The position numbers were made by a program, and so were the translations under genes. The notes below the pieces were generated by a model. The model had not been told where the DNA came from, did not search any database, and saw only the letters and a list, made by a program, of their open reading frames with translations. A stretch of DNA of 64,000 nucleotides from Phytophthora hibernalis (taxonomy: Eukaryota > Oomycota > Peronosporomycetes > Peronosporales > Peronosporaceae): positions 496,001 through 560,000 of the forward strand of contig JAAKBF010000224.1 of NCBI GenBank assembly GCA_012656075.1, given 5' to 3'. This document shows positions 10,590 to 22,244 of this stretch, piece by piece; within the stretch, counting starts at the first letter, position 1; the number at the start of each line of letters is the position of its first letter.

Positions 10590-10943
10590 GTGGTCGAGGC
10601 ATTACGGACGATTTGCTAGCTCATGCTCTAAATGGCGAAGGTGGCCATCTAGTTGACAAGTTGTGTAAGTGCCGTATCAACCCGGAATCTCAACACTGGG
10701 AGATCTTTGTTCAATGGATTGGACTAGATCCTGAGGAGGCCTCGTGGGAGCCCGCTTCGGTCATGTACGAGGACGTACCAAAACTCGTTCAGCAGTTTGT
10801 GGGGTCATCTGGTCCAGATGATTTGGCAAGGACCATGTGGGATTTTCTTGCACCAGACTTGCCTCTTACACCGGAAGTACCTGTACACCGGAATTACCGG
10901 ACAAGCGTCTGCGAGCTGGTCCAGGCCGTCGTCGAGGGGGAAG
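10590..10943 (+). pseudogene. Chromodomain and polypurine tract of the deleted gypsy element
   Basis: The sequence WEIFVQWIGLDPEEASWEP is a chromodomain core, placed after the integrase as in chromoviruses, which often target heterochromatin. The purine run GAGGGGGAAG at 10934-10943 directly abuts the 3' LTR and fits a polypurine tract for plus-strand priming. Confidence 0.75.
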
Positions 10944-11161
10944 TGATCTGGGTCGTACCCACCCAGAGTGTATGTTGTACCCATCGTTAGTTGAAGTAGG
11001 AAGTTGTTTACTCGACAACTTGCATTTGCATGTGGAGGATGAGCCCAAGCGGCTCCCTCCGAGAAGACGAGAGATAATGTCAGTTTCCATTTTCTCCACA
11101 ACCCGTCAAGTTGTAGGGAGTTCGCCGTCGCCGTGCGGCGGCAGTCGACGAAGACAGATCA
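10944..11161 (+). repeat. 3' LTR of the deleted gypsy element
   Basis: 218 bp with the same TGATCTG and CAGATCA ends as the 5' copy. It carries extra bases near 11058 compared with the 5' LTR. Confidence 0.9.
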
Positions 11162-11502
11162 CAGAAAGAACCTCAATCAGAGCGGCGAAGTCTGGAAAAT
11201 CTTCTCGTGGTTGTCAAGTCTAATATTGACTTGGCTCCTAATCCCGGATACCCGAAAATTCCCGTCGAGATGCGGCTGTCGTTGAGGGGATTGTTACCGC
11301 AAATGCATGAAGCTGACGCCCAAACCAATCGGACAACCTCAATCAGAGCATGGCGAGGTCTCGTCGTGGTTGTCAACTTAAACATGACGTAAAGCAGCTA
11401 CTGTCAATCAATGACCATGCGCGAGTTTCTTGAAAAGGTCTAGTACCTGTCCCATGGACAGGAAGCAAACCTTTCTCCGCCCAGTCTACATTTTTCACAC
11501 TA
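11162..11502 (+). promoter_or_regulatory. Repeated upstream region of dioxygenase copy B
   Basis: Matches 25.99-26.37 kb (upstream of copy D) and in part 7.57-7.64 kb, 30.0-30.15 kb (reverse) and 3.04-3.08 kb (copy A). Shared landmarks are GTTGAGGGGATTG, GACGTAAAGCAGCTACTG, GAGTTTCTTGAAAAGGTC and CAGGAAGCAAACC. Its constant position before A, B and D suggests the family's promoter was duplicated with the genes. Compared with D, the last part lacks the segment containing CTCCATTTTAACC. Confidence 0.55.
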
Positions 11503-12624
11503 ATGGTGTCTATCGAGAGGGACTTTTCCGACGGCAAGTCGCCATTTGGCGAAGGCAGGCTTGGCGACGTACCTGTCCCTACAGGAGTTGCATGCACGAA
11601 GATCAGCGAAATTTTGGCTTTAGCTGACGAGTACGCAGGCGAATACTCATTTGGTGGTCAAGCTGACACACTGCCGAGCAATCCAGGACTTTGTATCGAT
11701 GGTGTCGGGATGATCGCGCTTCCACTAGTACAGGAGCAAGCGGGAAGTTGATTGAAAAGTGCGAGATGTCTCCCTTCGGCCACAACATGGAAACCAAAAC
11801 AGACGAAAGTGTTCGTAGGAGTTGGCAGCTACAGCCAGATCAAGTACAGCTCAAGAACTCGCAGTGGGAGAACGGTTTAGCCGAGCTGACCAAGTTAATC
11901 GCTAATCGCTTGTGCTACAAAGGTGTTCCGATGGAGTGTAAGGTGTACAAGTTGCTGGTGTATGGAGAAGGTGGGCATTTTTGAAACACCAAGATACCGA
12001 GAAAGAGAACGGCATGGTGGCTACGTTAGTGGTGCAGTTGCCCAGTTTACACGAAGATGGAGATCTAGTGGTGTATCGAGGTGGCCAGGAGCAACAACGC
12101 TACGATTTTGGTAAGGCGGATGGGACGGCAGCGTTCTTCCCCCAATTTGCTGTTCACTACGCGGATGCGGAGCATGCACTGGAAACTGTGACGAAGGGAT
12201 ATCGATTGGCTCTGGTGTTCTCTGTTTGTTTACCAGCGATGATGCGCGAGCTTGAGCGAGACCCGAATCGAACTATCGCGGAAGACTTGGCCGAAGTTAT
12301 CAACACCATGGGTCCTGACAATGAGTCATTCGCTTTGTTTTGTCCCATGAGTACACCAAAAAGAGTATTGGGGATCTGGGGTCAGCAGCTCTGAAAGGCA
12401 TCGACAGCGCGAGATTTCGGGCGCTTGAGGGAGCAAATGCTGCGGTGCAGACTGACAAACGACTTCAGTTCTTTATCGTAAAGCTGTCCCACAAGGTTAA
12501 TCGTCGTCTTGACGAAGAAGGTTGGGCAAATTGGGATAGTGAGCAAGGCAGTCACTGGTACTCCACGAGCGGAGATGATCTAGGGCACAATAAGGACGCT
12601 ACGTCGAAGACGAAGCTCAATGGA
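11503..12624 (+). pseudogene. 2OG-Fe(II) dioxygenase family protein, copy B (3'-truncated)
   Basis: Near-identical to the first 1.12 kb of copy D. It contains the N-terminal region (VPVPTGVACTKISEIL, GEYSFGGQADTLPSNP), SPFGHNMETKTDE, KHQDTEKENG (HxD), VHYADAEHALETV and KGYRLALVFS (distal His and Arg). Frame steps are at about 11745, 11980 and 12338; the first two are also present in D, the third (one T fewer in a T run) is not. Similarity to D stops after GACGAAGCTCAAT at about 12624, so all of the C-terminal half is gone and the reading continues into unrelated DNA to a stop at 12681. Confidence 0.85.
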
Positions 12625-13616
12625 AAGACCTTTATATCTGTTGCGGAAATACTGAATGCCTGTTACAAGGCCGTGCGCTAACGACCGGATGAGCTCTGAA
12701 ATTTACATGTCAAATGAAATGGTAAGTGCATTGCTTAATTGAAGACGTATCTGCATCATTTTACAGGCTTTTCAGCGTTTTTGTGCGTTCGCCGAGGCTA
12801 AAGCCTCTGCTTACAGCCTTGTCGCATAGGATGCCTTCACAAGTGTGTAGCTTCCGAAGTAAATATTGTAAATATTAGAGAAGAGTTAAGTTGTGGTGGT
12901 CTAGCGCAGGCTAGACGAATGGTGAAGTATACCTTGGTTCCATAGTGAAATATACTCAGATTGACAGAGGAGGTATAATATTAGTTTAGTAGCTTCCTAC
13001 TTCGGTTAGAAGACACCTATCGGTACTTGCACCTAACTCCGAGCTTGCCGCCGTTGGTGGTGGATGTTCTCCACAGAGTCCCAGTTGAAGAGGTTTGGGC
13101 ATGTCCAGATGCTAGAAGGTGGACTGGCGTTCTTTAAGGAGCTGGTGAAGTCTGCACGTGTGATTCCTCGAAAACGATTTAGCCCGGCGTAGCGATGCAG
13201 CCACTGCTGATGGAGTGACGGATCCTATTGTTATAATTGAGCGCAATTTTCAAAGATGTTACGTGAATGTTGAACTAGCACGCCACAGCTTTTTACTGGT
13301 TCTCGATATATATTTGAACTAGCACGCCACAGGCAACATGCAATTTTTTATAAGTTCTCGATATATATTAGTGATTGGAGTTCGTTTGGCTCCTGTCGGT
13401 GTCGGGATCTCTAAAGTTAGCAAGTGAGAGAGGAATATGACCAAAAGCAGAAATTGACATGTAATGTAATTTTGTCAGTTCTTGAGGGTTTATTAGATTT
13501 GGAGATGAGCTGTTGAGCTGTTGCTGTCGTTAATTTTTCTGAGTTTTCGCAAGTATGCTTTTTGAGCGGAAAATCGGATCACTGATATACTCTGAAATAA
13601 ATTTCAGAGAACTGCC
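12625..13616. other. Intergenic stretch without a gene
   Basis: No coding pattern found in either strand. The only structure seen is a pair of direct repeats at 13270-13369. Confidence 0.5.
13270..13369. repeat. Two-copy direct repeat
   Basis: TTGAACTAGCACGCCACAG occurs at 13270-13288 and 13314-13332, and GTTCTCGATATATATT at 13299-13314 and 13354-13369. This is a tandem duplication of about 44-55 bp with different spacers. Confidence 0.8.
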
Positions 13617-14125
13617 GAAATGTGTTGAATCCTTACGATATCCGTGAACCGTGTGATGAGGAGAATGTCATGAATTGCTTTCACTTCGAGCACATTAACG
13701 AGTACCTGAACTCACCCACTGTACGAGGTGAACTCGGCGTCGATGTCCAAGCAGTGGCGTGAGTGCGATGCGATGGTGAGCGCTAGATTCGTCTACGACG
13801 AAATGGTATCCTCCGCCGACGATGTCAACTTCTGCTGGATGCAGGCGTGCGCGTGTTAATTTACGCTGGTGATGCGGATCAAATGAGCAATTGGGTGAGA
13901 AACCAGGCGTGGGTTATGGCTTTGGATTGGAGCGGGAAGTCGGAATTCAACAGCGCGCTGAATCGACCTTTTCTCACGTCTGAGGCACTCGATGCTGGTC
14001 ACGTGCGGTCGTTCGAGAACTTGGCGTTCATTCGTGTTTTCAACTCTGGCCACATGGTGCCGATGGATCAGCCAGCCGTATCGTTTGAGATGATCAACAA
14101 GTTTTTCCAGAACGAGGTGTTCTAA
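13617..14125 (+). pseudogene. Serine carboxypeptidase-like (S10) C-terminal fragment
   Basis: Starts in NPYDIREPCDEEN and EHINEYLNSPTVRGEL, shifts frame near 13755 and 13830, and ends with VLIYAGDADQMSNW, SFENLAFIRVFNSGHM and VPMDQPAVSFEMINKF. This is the last third of an S10 domain, including the acid and histidine regions. The Cys of the usual DxxCNW motif is Ser here. The N-terminal two thirds, including the nucleophile region, are absent. It shares architecture with the S10-like gene at 1.45-3.0 kb but is clearly diverged, so it is not a recent copy. Confidence 0.8.
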
Positions 14126-14321
14126 GTTTGATGCGAGTGCTTTTCAAATATCACGTCTGTTAATACGCTGAAATTGCACGATTCTTGATTTCGTTTGCGT
14201 TTAGTTTGCTCCTGAAGAAAGAAAAATGGAAGTTGCGGTCAACGCAAATTCATGCTGACTAACTAGCAACCTACGGTGTTCCTGCATGCTGTGGTTGGAT
14301 ACCAACGCCAAATGATCTCAC

Positions 14322-15030
14322 CTACTCCAAACGAGCACGTTTCTTGTCGCTATTGGCGAGTTCTTCGCTGCGGTGCTTTGCCAAACGATCCAGCTCCTCC
14401 TTGAATTGCTGCAGGTTCTGTTGACTCTCCTCAAACCACTTGCGCGTCTTGGTGATAGTTACCACTGCATTTGCATCGCTTGAACTTGCTTCCATCTTGA
14501 AGAGGCATTCACTTGCTTCTCTCGTGTCCACTTGACCTCATAACTATTCCCATCATGAAAGCCCTTGAATTTGCGGACCCCCATCAATACCTTCACGGTG
14601 ACCTCAGGACCCCGAAGAAACGCTTGCACTTGGGCATTGTCCGCAAACTCAGCGCGGGGCATTTCCCACGAGAAAGGATTATCCATCGTCAATACCGTTT
14701 AGCGCGCCAAGTCCCGAGCTCTGGAAACGCTTTTTCGTGTACTCGTGCGGCAGCAGGAGCGCGAAATAATCGTCCTCAAGACCCATCGTACTGATTTCGT
14801 CGGCTAAATCGTCGCTAAGAGGTTTGTCGTGGGATTTTTCAATGTGATGCATCATTGGCGGCAAACATATCGAATACACCAAAACAAGACGGTGCCCCTT
14901 TGTAACTTTTTCCACGGCGTGTTCCGCATCTGCATAATGCACCGCGTAATGCGGCAGGAAAGACGCCGTGCCATCCGCCTTCCCGAAATCGTGGCGATGC
15001 TTGACTTCTCCATCTCGATAAATGAATGGC
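14322..15030 (-). pseudogene. 2OG-Fe(II) dioxygenase family protein, copy C (internally deleted)
   Basis: Read on the minus strand: FIYRDGE, a frame giving HDFGKADGTASFLPHY, MHYADAEHAVEKVTKG with HRLVLVYSICLPP, SFALLL-like DYFALLLPHEYTKK and GLGALNGID. At about 14690 it jumps straight to NPFSWEMPRAEF, VQAFLRGPEV, VVTITKTRKWFEESQQ and the tail NSDKKRARLE, ending at the stop at 14322. About 350 codons between the catalytic core and the C-terminal domain are missing, as are the N-terminus and the HxD motif. Confidence 0.8.
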
Positions 15031-15074
15031 GATTATAATCCCGAAGCTGGTGTACATCGGCCGACACCAGTGGC

Positions 15075-17310
15075 CGTCACGGTCGACCTTTTGGCATTCC
15101 AAAAGATGATCAAGAATTTCGTGTGGCATGGGCGTTTCACTGACTGTGGTGTGGGGAAGTACGTGACTGCACAGTTCGGTGGCAGCATTGCCACGGGCTC
15201 AGGGCGGGCTCGCGATGCCGGACTTTATAATAGAGCTGTTGGCACTCGTGGCGATGACCGTTAACTACTGGGCGATCGAAGCGAGCCCGGACATGCAGGT
15301 GGTGGGGAGACGTGCTGGCTGGAGCAGGGACCACAGGGGATACACCAATGGTGTAAGGTGACGCCTCGCCACACTCTCCCTACAACGCAGGACCACAGGG
15401 GCGAGACACGATTTGGACCATGGATACCCACGTCTGTAACGCGTTTGGCGGAGTGGCCCCCGATACTGCCAAGGCGACAATGAGGGTAGCGCTGAACTGC
15501 CTGCTCTACTTTCGAGGCCCGCTTGTGCGAACACGGCGAGGACGGCGGCTAACTCTGGACATAACGGTGCTCCAGGGCTCGATCTGCAACAAGTACACTG
15601 CAATCGTAGCCGCGGAATATGGGGCCATTTGTAGTGAGTGGGACCCGTACATGACCTCGCTTGTTCGCGGACACGGGCGCGATCGTGAATACGCGCAGGA
15701 AGTTTCGCACACTATGCTGTCAGGGTACGTTGCTAAAAGACATCATGCACTGGAAATGGAGTGGTACTGGCCGGTTCCTGGTCACGGTCCTCATACCGAA
15801 AGTCAAGACAACGGTGCAGCTGCAGGTCGTGTCCCTGAGGGATGCTGCTCCTAAACTACCCCCACCTAGTTATCCCGGGGAAATACTCTGGGAGAGTTCG
15901 CTACGCCACCACCACGGAGGTGCATGTCCCGCGTTCACTCCACATGGGCCCGGACAAAATAATGGCTCACCGGGGGCAGACACACTGCAGGCTCAGTGCT
16001 TGCCACGCATGCGGACCTGGTGGGAGCAGTGCAGACGGCCGTCGGTCCGACGACGGTCGTTTCATCAGTTCACCCGCATCCTCGACTCAGTCAGATGGTC
16101 TGTCTGAGGGATGGCACACGCCGCCGGAAACAGCCGCGGAAAACGTACAAGACCATTTTCAGCACGTCGCGGGACACTAAGGGGATCGGATACTGTCAAC
16201 AACGATAGCGCAAATGGGTACAACTGCACGGCGCGGTGGCCGCAGGCCTTGATCGACTGGCGTGGAGGCGCGTCGAAGGGTGGTGGGGCTCAACCCGTCG
16301 GGGAACAACTTCTCCTACGGGTCAAGCACCATGTTACATCATTGTACAATCCGGTTTTGGTTAGACTGCCCACACGAGGGATGTACACGCGCCGGCCGTG
16401 TAGACCTTCTCCACGTGTTTTGGCCATTCCCCGCAGCGACACTGCTCAGGGCGGTGCTGCTGGATCGGTGGAAGGCGGCTGACTTACGACTTACCAGCTA
16501 CGAGTATGCGATTTTCTCGTTCCAGCTGCCGGTCACTCACGAGGACAATTGGGCGGGTGGTTGCCCACTACCCGGCGGAACAAGCTGCACTGTTGGGCGA
16601 TTCCGTGGAGCGACTCGCGGCACAGTGCTGGAGCCTTGGCTCGGCGCTCTATCTGCATGCGGTGTGGATCTGGCGGGTGGCTCATTTTGACACGCTATAC
16701 GACGTGTCGCCGGAGCATCACGTGGCGGGCCTCGCCAACCGACTTCGGGTAGGCCACCAAGATGTCACTCGGGACATCACAGGGGAAGCGGACGCAGAGT
16801 TGCAGCAACAGATCAGCACTACCTTTTGCAGGGTACTTGGGGAAGACTGGACAGGATAAAGGACGGCTACACCTCCCCGATGGGGCTGCTACGTGGTTTT
16901 CTTTGCGGGAAGTGCGCAGAGTGTCCCTGCGCTAGGGGCCAGCGGTACTGTCATTGTGAGGGTGCATATGATGAGTGGTGCATTTGAGACCCAGTACATC
17001 AGCAGCAAGTTGTATGCCGACGAGAGACTACCGGCGATGAAAGCGGCGCAGCTCGGACTGCTCAGAAGAGTTCGGGAGTGTATGCTCCATGCATGGGGCT
17101 CGGTGCACGTGATAGGCGACAACGTGGAGGTTTTGCGGCAACAAACCACACGACGACCACCGAGAGTGGCGACACTTCGTGACACATTCTGGAAGATTAG
17201 GTGCACCGCAGACGCGGTGGCAGGGGCTGACTGGGCCCAACATCATACGGACCACAATCGGGCGGCAGCCGGTTTCGAGCGAATGGCGCACATAACGGAC
17301 CAATAAGTGA
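15075..17310 (+). pseudogene. LINE-like non-LTR retrotransposon remnant 1 (post-RT region and RNase H)
   Basis: The first part reads MIKNFVWHGRF, ALPRAQGGLAMPDFIIELLAL and MTVNYWAI, the segment after the RT domain in oomycete LINE-like elements. It matches LGGLGIPN-type sequence in remnant 2. Near 16350 a CPHEGC pattern suggests a zinc finger. From 16890 an RNase H-like stretch reads VFFAGSAQSVPALGASGTV and VHVIGDNVEVLRQQ; the first Asp (DGS in working enzymes) is Ala, so it is inactive. Many frame breaks. The stretch 17310-17555 has no recognisable gene. Confidence 0.6.
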
Positions 17311-17555
17311 AGTGGAAGGCGTCCGCACTCCGACAGACATGCGAGAGATGTAGGTCCATCACTGACAATATACAGGAGGACGTGGCGCAGTGGATCGCTG
17401 CGCGGGAACAGTCGACCTTGACCGAGGACAAGGTGTAACTCGAAGGGGCAGCGGAAACACCCAGTGCTAAGCACGAAGTTGACCGCAAGCTTGCTGACTG
17501 TTTTTGGCGTTGTGCGAGACGGGCATTAAGGGGCGTTAGGAAACTAAATGACATT

Positions 17556-18880
17556 AATGTACCTCACTTTAAATCGATAAATGACCAAATCGCCTCCTTC
17601 ATGAGAACTTGGCAGTTGAACGACCAACGTTGCTATCATACTGTAACAGGGCTGGCACGGTGACGCCCCACGACACACGCACTACTGGACGACGAGGATG
17701 GGCGACGGCCGATGGTGTACGAAATGAAAGAGCGACGGCCAATGACGGACGAGATAGACGGATGATGGAGCGCGGCTGGCATGACGGACTGATACACGTT
17801 GAAGTACCTCCGGCGAGCTGCCGGTACGCAAGTGAGAACGCTGGATCTGCGCTTTGGACGACTGGGCGAATGATGAACGGAGCACGCACTTTCGAAGTGG
17901 CGTGGAGGAGATCAATTTAGAATCTGCGTTGGAGAGATCAACTTTCAAAGTGGCGTTGGAGAACGCAAGCGGCTGGTAACGACTGCGAATTGGACGAGCG
18001 AGCGGGCAGACGATTGCTGTTGCCTACGCTACCTACTGGTGAACGACGGTGAGGAGCTGGCGCAGGACAGGCGTGTTATCCAAGTCTGCTGACAGTTGCG
18101 ACGTAAGGGTAGGCGCCTGAGGCGTATCGACCCGAGTGACCAAGTGGGCGTTGACTGGCAACTGGCCGGAGTTGGACGAGTGCAAGGGCGACGAGTAGGA
18201 AGACAGTAGTCGTGCGTACATTTGTATTGCATTTGAAGGACGTTAAATAAAGTAGGTGCTGCTGCCAGTCGGACACACACCGGCGCAGTGGATTGACATT
18301 GTCCTCTGACGGCCAGACGGACTTTGGTGCAATCGGCACCGTGTCGACCAACACCGGCGTGCAGGGGACTATAAAGACACGTTGCAATACCATCTTCTTT
18401 TTCGGTATCCTGATGCTTCACAAAGTGCTCCCCCTCACCATACACCAGCAGCTGGTAGAGCAAACACTGAAGAGGAGTACCATTATACCCCAGTCGGTTT
18501 GCTACTGTTTCAACAAGCTAGTCCAAGCCGCTCTGCCACGCCATATTCTTAAATCTAACTTGATCTACTCCCAGTTACGAACATTCTCGTCCATCTTTGT
18601 GTCCATGTTGTGCCCAAACGGAGATTTCTCACACTTCTCAATCAGCACCAGGGCTTGCTCACGAATCATAGGCACTTGAATCGATCCGACCCCATCGACA
18701 AATAGCCCATGTGCTGCTGGTAAAGCATCCGCTTGTCATCCAAACGAGTACTCTCCACCTTGTTCGTTAGCGAGACTCAAAACCTTGTTGATTTGAATAG
18801 TAGCAGCGCGGTACTGGGACATCGTCGGAATCCCCTTTCACAGCCAAAGGGCCAGTTACCTTCTTCAAACTCATCATTTG
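17556..18880 (-). pseudogene. 2OG-Fe(II) dioxygenase family fragment, split by a solo LTR
   Basis: The minus strand from 18880 reads DEFEEGNWPFG, GGEYSFGWQADALPAA, GLFVDGVGSIQVPM, KCEKSPFGHNMDTKM, LLVYGEGEHFVKHQ and DTEKEDG. The match stops at 18391 and resumes at 17641 with MIATLVVQLPSSHEGGD and LVIYR, ending near 17556. The interrupting 745 bp is a solo LTR. The copy stops before the distal histidine. Several frame breaks are present in addition. Confidence 0.8.
17642..18386. mobile_element. Solo LTR (745 bp) inserted in a dioxygenase fragment
   Basis: The ends are TGTAAC and GTTGCA (TG...CA, with imperfect inverted termini). ATAC flanks both sides (17638-17641 and 18387-18390), and the host reading frame joins up when the insert is ignored. 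Internal features are AATAAA near 18245 and repeated GTGGCGT(T)GGAG motifs near 17900-17960. No coding region. It does not match the LTRs of the two gypsy elements in the window. Confidence 0.65.
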
Positions 18881-18954
18881 ACCAGTACTTCCGCGATCAC
18901 ACATCTTTGTTGTGAAAAAGAAATTAAACTGAGAATAAGAAACATACTACAGTA

Positions 18955-19190
18955 CTTGCTACAAGTGACGGACGAATTGCAACATCATGCGCCGAAGTTT
19001 CGAGATATTTTCCATATCATCGATCGAAAAATCTCTTCCCAAATTCTTGAATAGATAGATTGACACTGCATATTGGACGGATTCCCACATAATTTCTCCG
19101 CCAGATGTTTCGCCAAAACCTCGCCTGTGTAGCGTTGCTGCGAGCACCATAGCCGTTGCTTTTGAAACGATTCTAGGCAGTGTTTAAATA
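18955..19190 (-). repeat. Dispersed repeat R2, copy 2
   Basis: The reverse complement matches 6.64-6.77 kb (shared CTACACAGGCGAGGTTTTG). It lies next to a dioxygenase fragment, as copy 1 does. Confidence 0.55.
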
Positions 19191-19204
19191 AATCTGTAGG
19201 GCGA

Positions 19205-22130
19205 GTCTACAAGGAATCACACTAGGGATCAACAGCAACGCTGTGCAATTACGGATAGCAGGATATGTGGATGATACAGCCATATATATCCGTCACAAAA
19301 TGATGCAGGTCGCAGCACTACAGGCTGTGGGGAAAGAGTCTCGAGGGCTTCGGGCTTGATGTTGAACGTCACCACGTCAACTGCGATCCAACTGAAGAAG
19401 CGGTGCGAGGAACACGTTGAACAGGAGCAGGGCGCAGATGCGAAGGCAACATAGCAACCAGTGCAGGAGGTGGACACGGTGCGTTATCTCGGTCACATCG
19501 CCGGCACAGGGGACACGGTGACTGAAGCGTGGAGACGAGCTTTCGCGGCGGTGACGGTGAGGCTAGCATTGGCAGCCGAAAAACAATTACAGCGCAACAG
19601 CGCGCAACAATTACGGCAGCAATTATCGTGCCAAAATTGTTGTTCGTTGCCCGACACTCATGGCCCACAGAACCAATCGTTAAGGAAGCTGACCAGCGCA
19701 TCAGACATTTTGTATGACGATCGTCATTTGCCAAGCCAGAGGTGACTACAGCAGGGTGGATTAACAAAAACTAGCGGGTCAACCAGTGCAACTTGGCGGA
19801 CTTGGGATACCCAACATCTCCGTAGAGCTGTTGGCAATGAATGCAACGACGGTGGCGACTTGAGCCATGACGGACAAGAGGATGATGCAAGTAGCTGGAG
19901 AATAATTGCAGAAGGGGGCGCAGACGAAGCTCGGGCACTTGACTCCAGTAAGCACGGAGCCAAGAGTCAAAATCTGTACGAGTATATGGGAATCGGGACG
20001 ACCTCTGGTGTGATGGGCGATGGCCAATCGAACGAGTCTTGAACTCATCTCGGAGGAGGCTGCTAGAGCCATAAGGACACAATTGAGGGCAACAAACGGA
20101 GCGGTCTTTAGGTGGAGGACTGACGGGCTATTACTAATATACGAGGGGCCGGCTAAGTCGAACATCAACGAGGCAGTGAACAAGAGACGAGCAGTAAATG
20201 GGGAGTTCATTCACAGTGGTGTGGATGGCATCGAACTAGAGAGCTGAAGCTGTGGAATCTCCAAGGGCATCGCCTGGAATGGACGGATACGAGGAAGTTG
20301 CTGATTAATTCCCTATCTAATAACTTTAGGCGAATTGGTCGATATCAAATGGGAGGGCGTGGGTCAACTGCTTTTCAGACCGGTGAAGCACAGGATACCG
20401 ATGGATAACTCGGCAGCGGAGGTGTACAAGGAACTTTGCTGCAATATAGTAGCTAATCTACCAGAACTGTTGTACAAAGACAGAGCTATGGGAGAGTTGG
20501 TGGTGGTACATCACGCTGAAGATCAGCATCACATCTTTGAGGTCAATCAAGAGAGGAGACAAGAAGTGCTACATACGTGGGACTCGCAGACGCAGATAAC
20601 ACCGTGGAGGCAAGGAGCTGATATGATTGAGAGGTCTATTGCAAGCTGGGTGGAGGGGTCCGACACAGGATTATGGGTAGCCCACACCCGTGGTTAACGC
20701 GAATGAAACCATTGTGGGTTGGTAAACGACGGTGGAAGATTGCACGAAAGATGTTAAAGACGCAGCTGAGGCGAAAAGGACAGGAAAAGGCGAAGAGAGC
20801 ATTAGAGAAGATACAGGAGAACTGAAGGGCGCAGCATTCGCAGATAGCGGCGGCTTTAGAGTCGCTGCAGTGGAACCGGATATGGAAACTCGAAGGCGTC
20901 CCTGCGTACCAAGATCAGGATGTTTGCAAGCTCAAATGGGGGCGGCTGCGTCTGTGGGTGAGTAGTGAACAGTTGTATAACTGTCAGCCTGCAACTTTCA
21001 GGAGCACATAGCATCAAGGAGCAGCGCACTTTGTGTGGGAATGCCCGGATGCAGCCGCCTTTTAAACCACCTTCCTCGCGATTTGGCGACCAAAACGGGG
21101 AAATGGGAGCAGCGTTGAGCAGGAACGACACGGCAGGATCGCAGAGATTTTCGGCATGACGCTTCAGACAATGACACACGGGGCTGTGGAGTGGGGCGCG
21201 AGCAAACGTATGAAGTATGGGAGGCTATGGGCGCTGTGGTTTGGGACGTGTGGGCTAGTGGATGCGCGTACACGTTATCAGCGATCTGGAGGTGGAACGT
21301 TACACGAGTGCATGGAGTAAGAACGCAGCCGTTCACGCGATCAGAGGCTCTCGAAGGATTGAGAAAAGGATTGATGGAACTAGGACGGAGATATCTGATG
21401 ACACTTTTCCCGTTAACACCGCAGACGGCGTCCAGGATAACGGCAATCAAATTCTTGTTGCAGGAATGGAGCAGCGCAGAAGCGATGGTGAATACACCAT
21501 TGCTAGGTGGAGCTGTCAGGGTCGGGTTTTCGATGGAGGATCCAGTGGAAACCCTGGACCCGGAGGAAGTGGCAGTGCAATTGTGCAGATGGTGCCTGAT
21601 GCACCGGCAGAAGGAGGTTATGGAAGCAAGGTGATATGGACAGCGGCGACGGCACTGGGAGGGACCAAGACCACTAACAACATAGCTGAGTTTGTTGGTT
21701 TGCAACGGAAGCTAGCGCATGCCGTGGAGGCGAAATGGGATAATTTGCACGTGGTGGGCGACAGCGCGTTGATCATTGGGTCGAGACAAAAGGAAGCCCA
21801 AGTCGCCTAAACTGAGACACTGGTATCGCATTGCGAGACGTCTGGCAGACGTGTGTGGTGTGCAAACCTGGAGTCACCATTATAGGGTGAGCAACAAGAC
21901 AGCGGATTTGATCGCAAACTATGCCATGGATAACCAGAGGAGCGTGGAAATTGTGACGGCGGGCGAAAGGTGCAAGCACGAGCTGTACGTCGGTGCAAGT
22001 TGCAGGCATGAGAGCGACACCAGACACTGGTGGGAACACACCGGTAGGAGGTGGGTCAATCAAGAGCGAACAAGAACTGGAGGAGGATAGAAGATGCAGA
22101 GGAAGGAAAAAGAGTGTGTGCAGTGATGTA
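19205..22130 (+). pseudogene. LINE-like non-LTR retrotransposon remnant 2 (RT end to RNase H)
   Basis: Starts in the RT palm: RIAGYVDDTAIYI near 19255-19290 is the YxDD catalytic box. VDTVRYLGHIAGTGDT, KTITAQQRATITAAII and LLFVARHSWPTEPIV follow. The C-terminal RNase H is recognisable at about 21530-21900: VFDGGSSGNPGPGGSG (Asp), NNIAEFVGLQRKL (Glu), HVVGDSALIIGS (Asp) and SHHYRVSNKTADLIAN, so the acidic residues of RNase H are retained. The region between is broken into short frames. The 5' half (endonuclease, RT fingers) is missing, as expected for 5'-truncated LINE copies. Confidence 0.7.
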
Positions 22131-22244
22131 CATGACAGGAAGAAATGGCCAGTCATGGATGGTTATTAGAGCTCGACTTCGGTCAGTAACACAATAATCC
22201 GTTTAATACAAAATAAGTAGGGGAAGGGGACTGGTGCTAACATT

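Larger units (their letters stand above)
7641..11161 (+). mobile_element. Internally deleted Ty3/gypsy chromodomain LTR retrotransposon
   Basis: Complete insertion of 3,521 bp: 5' LTR, gag, a deletion that removes protease and the reverse transcriptase palm, RNase H, integrase, chromodomain, polypurine tract and 3' LTR. The LTR ends are TGATCTG and CAGATCA. The pentamer CAGAA occurs immediately outside both ends (7636-7640 and 11162-11166), the expected 5-bp target duplication. The LTRs differ mainly by a 10-bp indel, so the insertion is fairly young, yet the element could move only with enzymes supplied in trans. Confidence 0.9.

Noticed and set aside
11740..11760. Programmed -1 ribosomal frameshift in the dioxygenase family
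   Set aside because: No shared slippery heptamer is visible at the break sites, other copies are in frame there, and -1 steps occur in unrelated genes at the same rate.
18029..18463. 144-codon minus-strand frame
   Set aside because: Only its first 30 codons belong to the dioxygenase fragment; the rest reads through the solo LTR.
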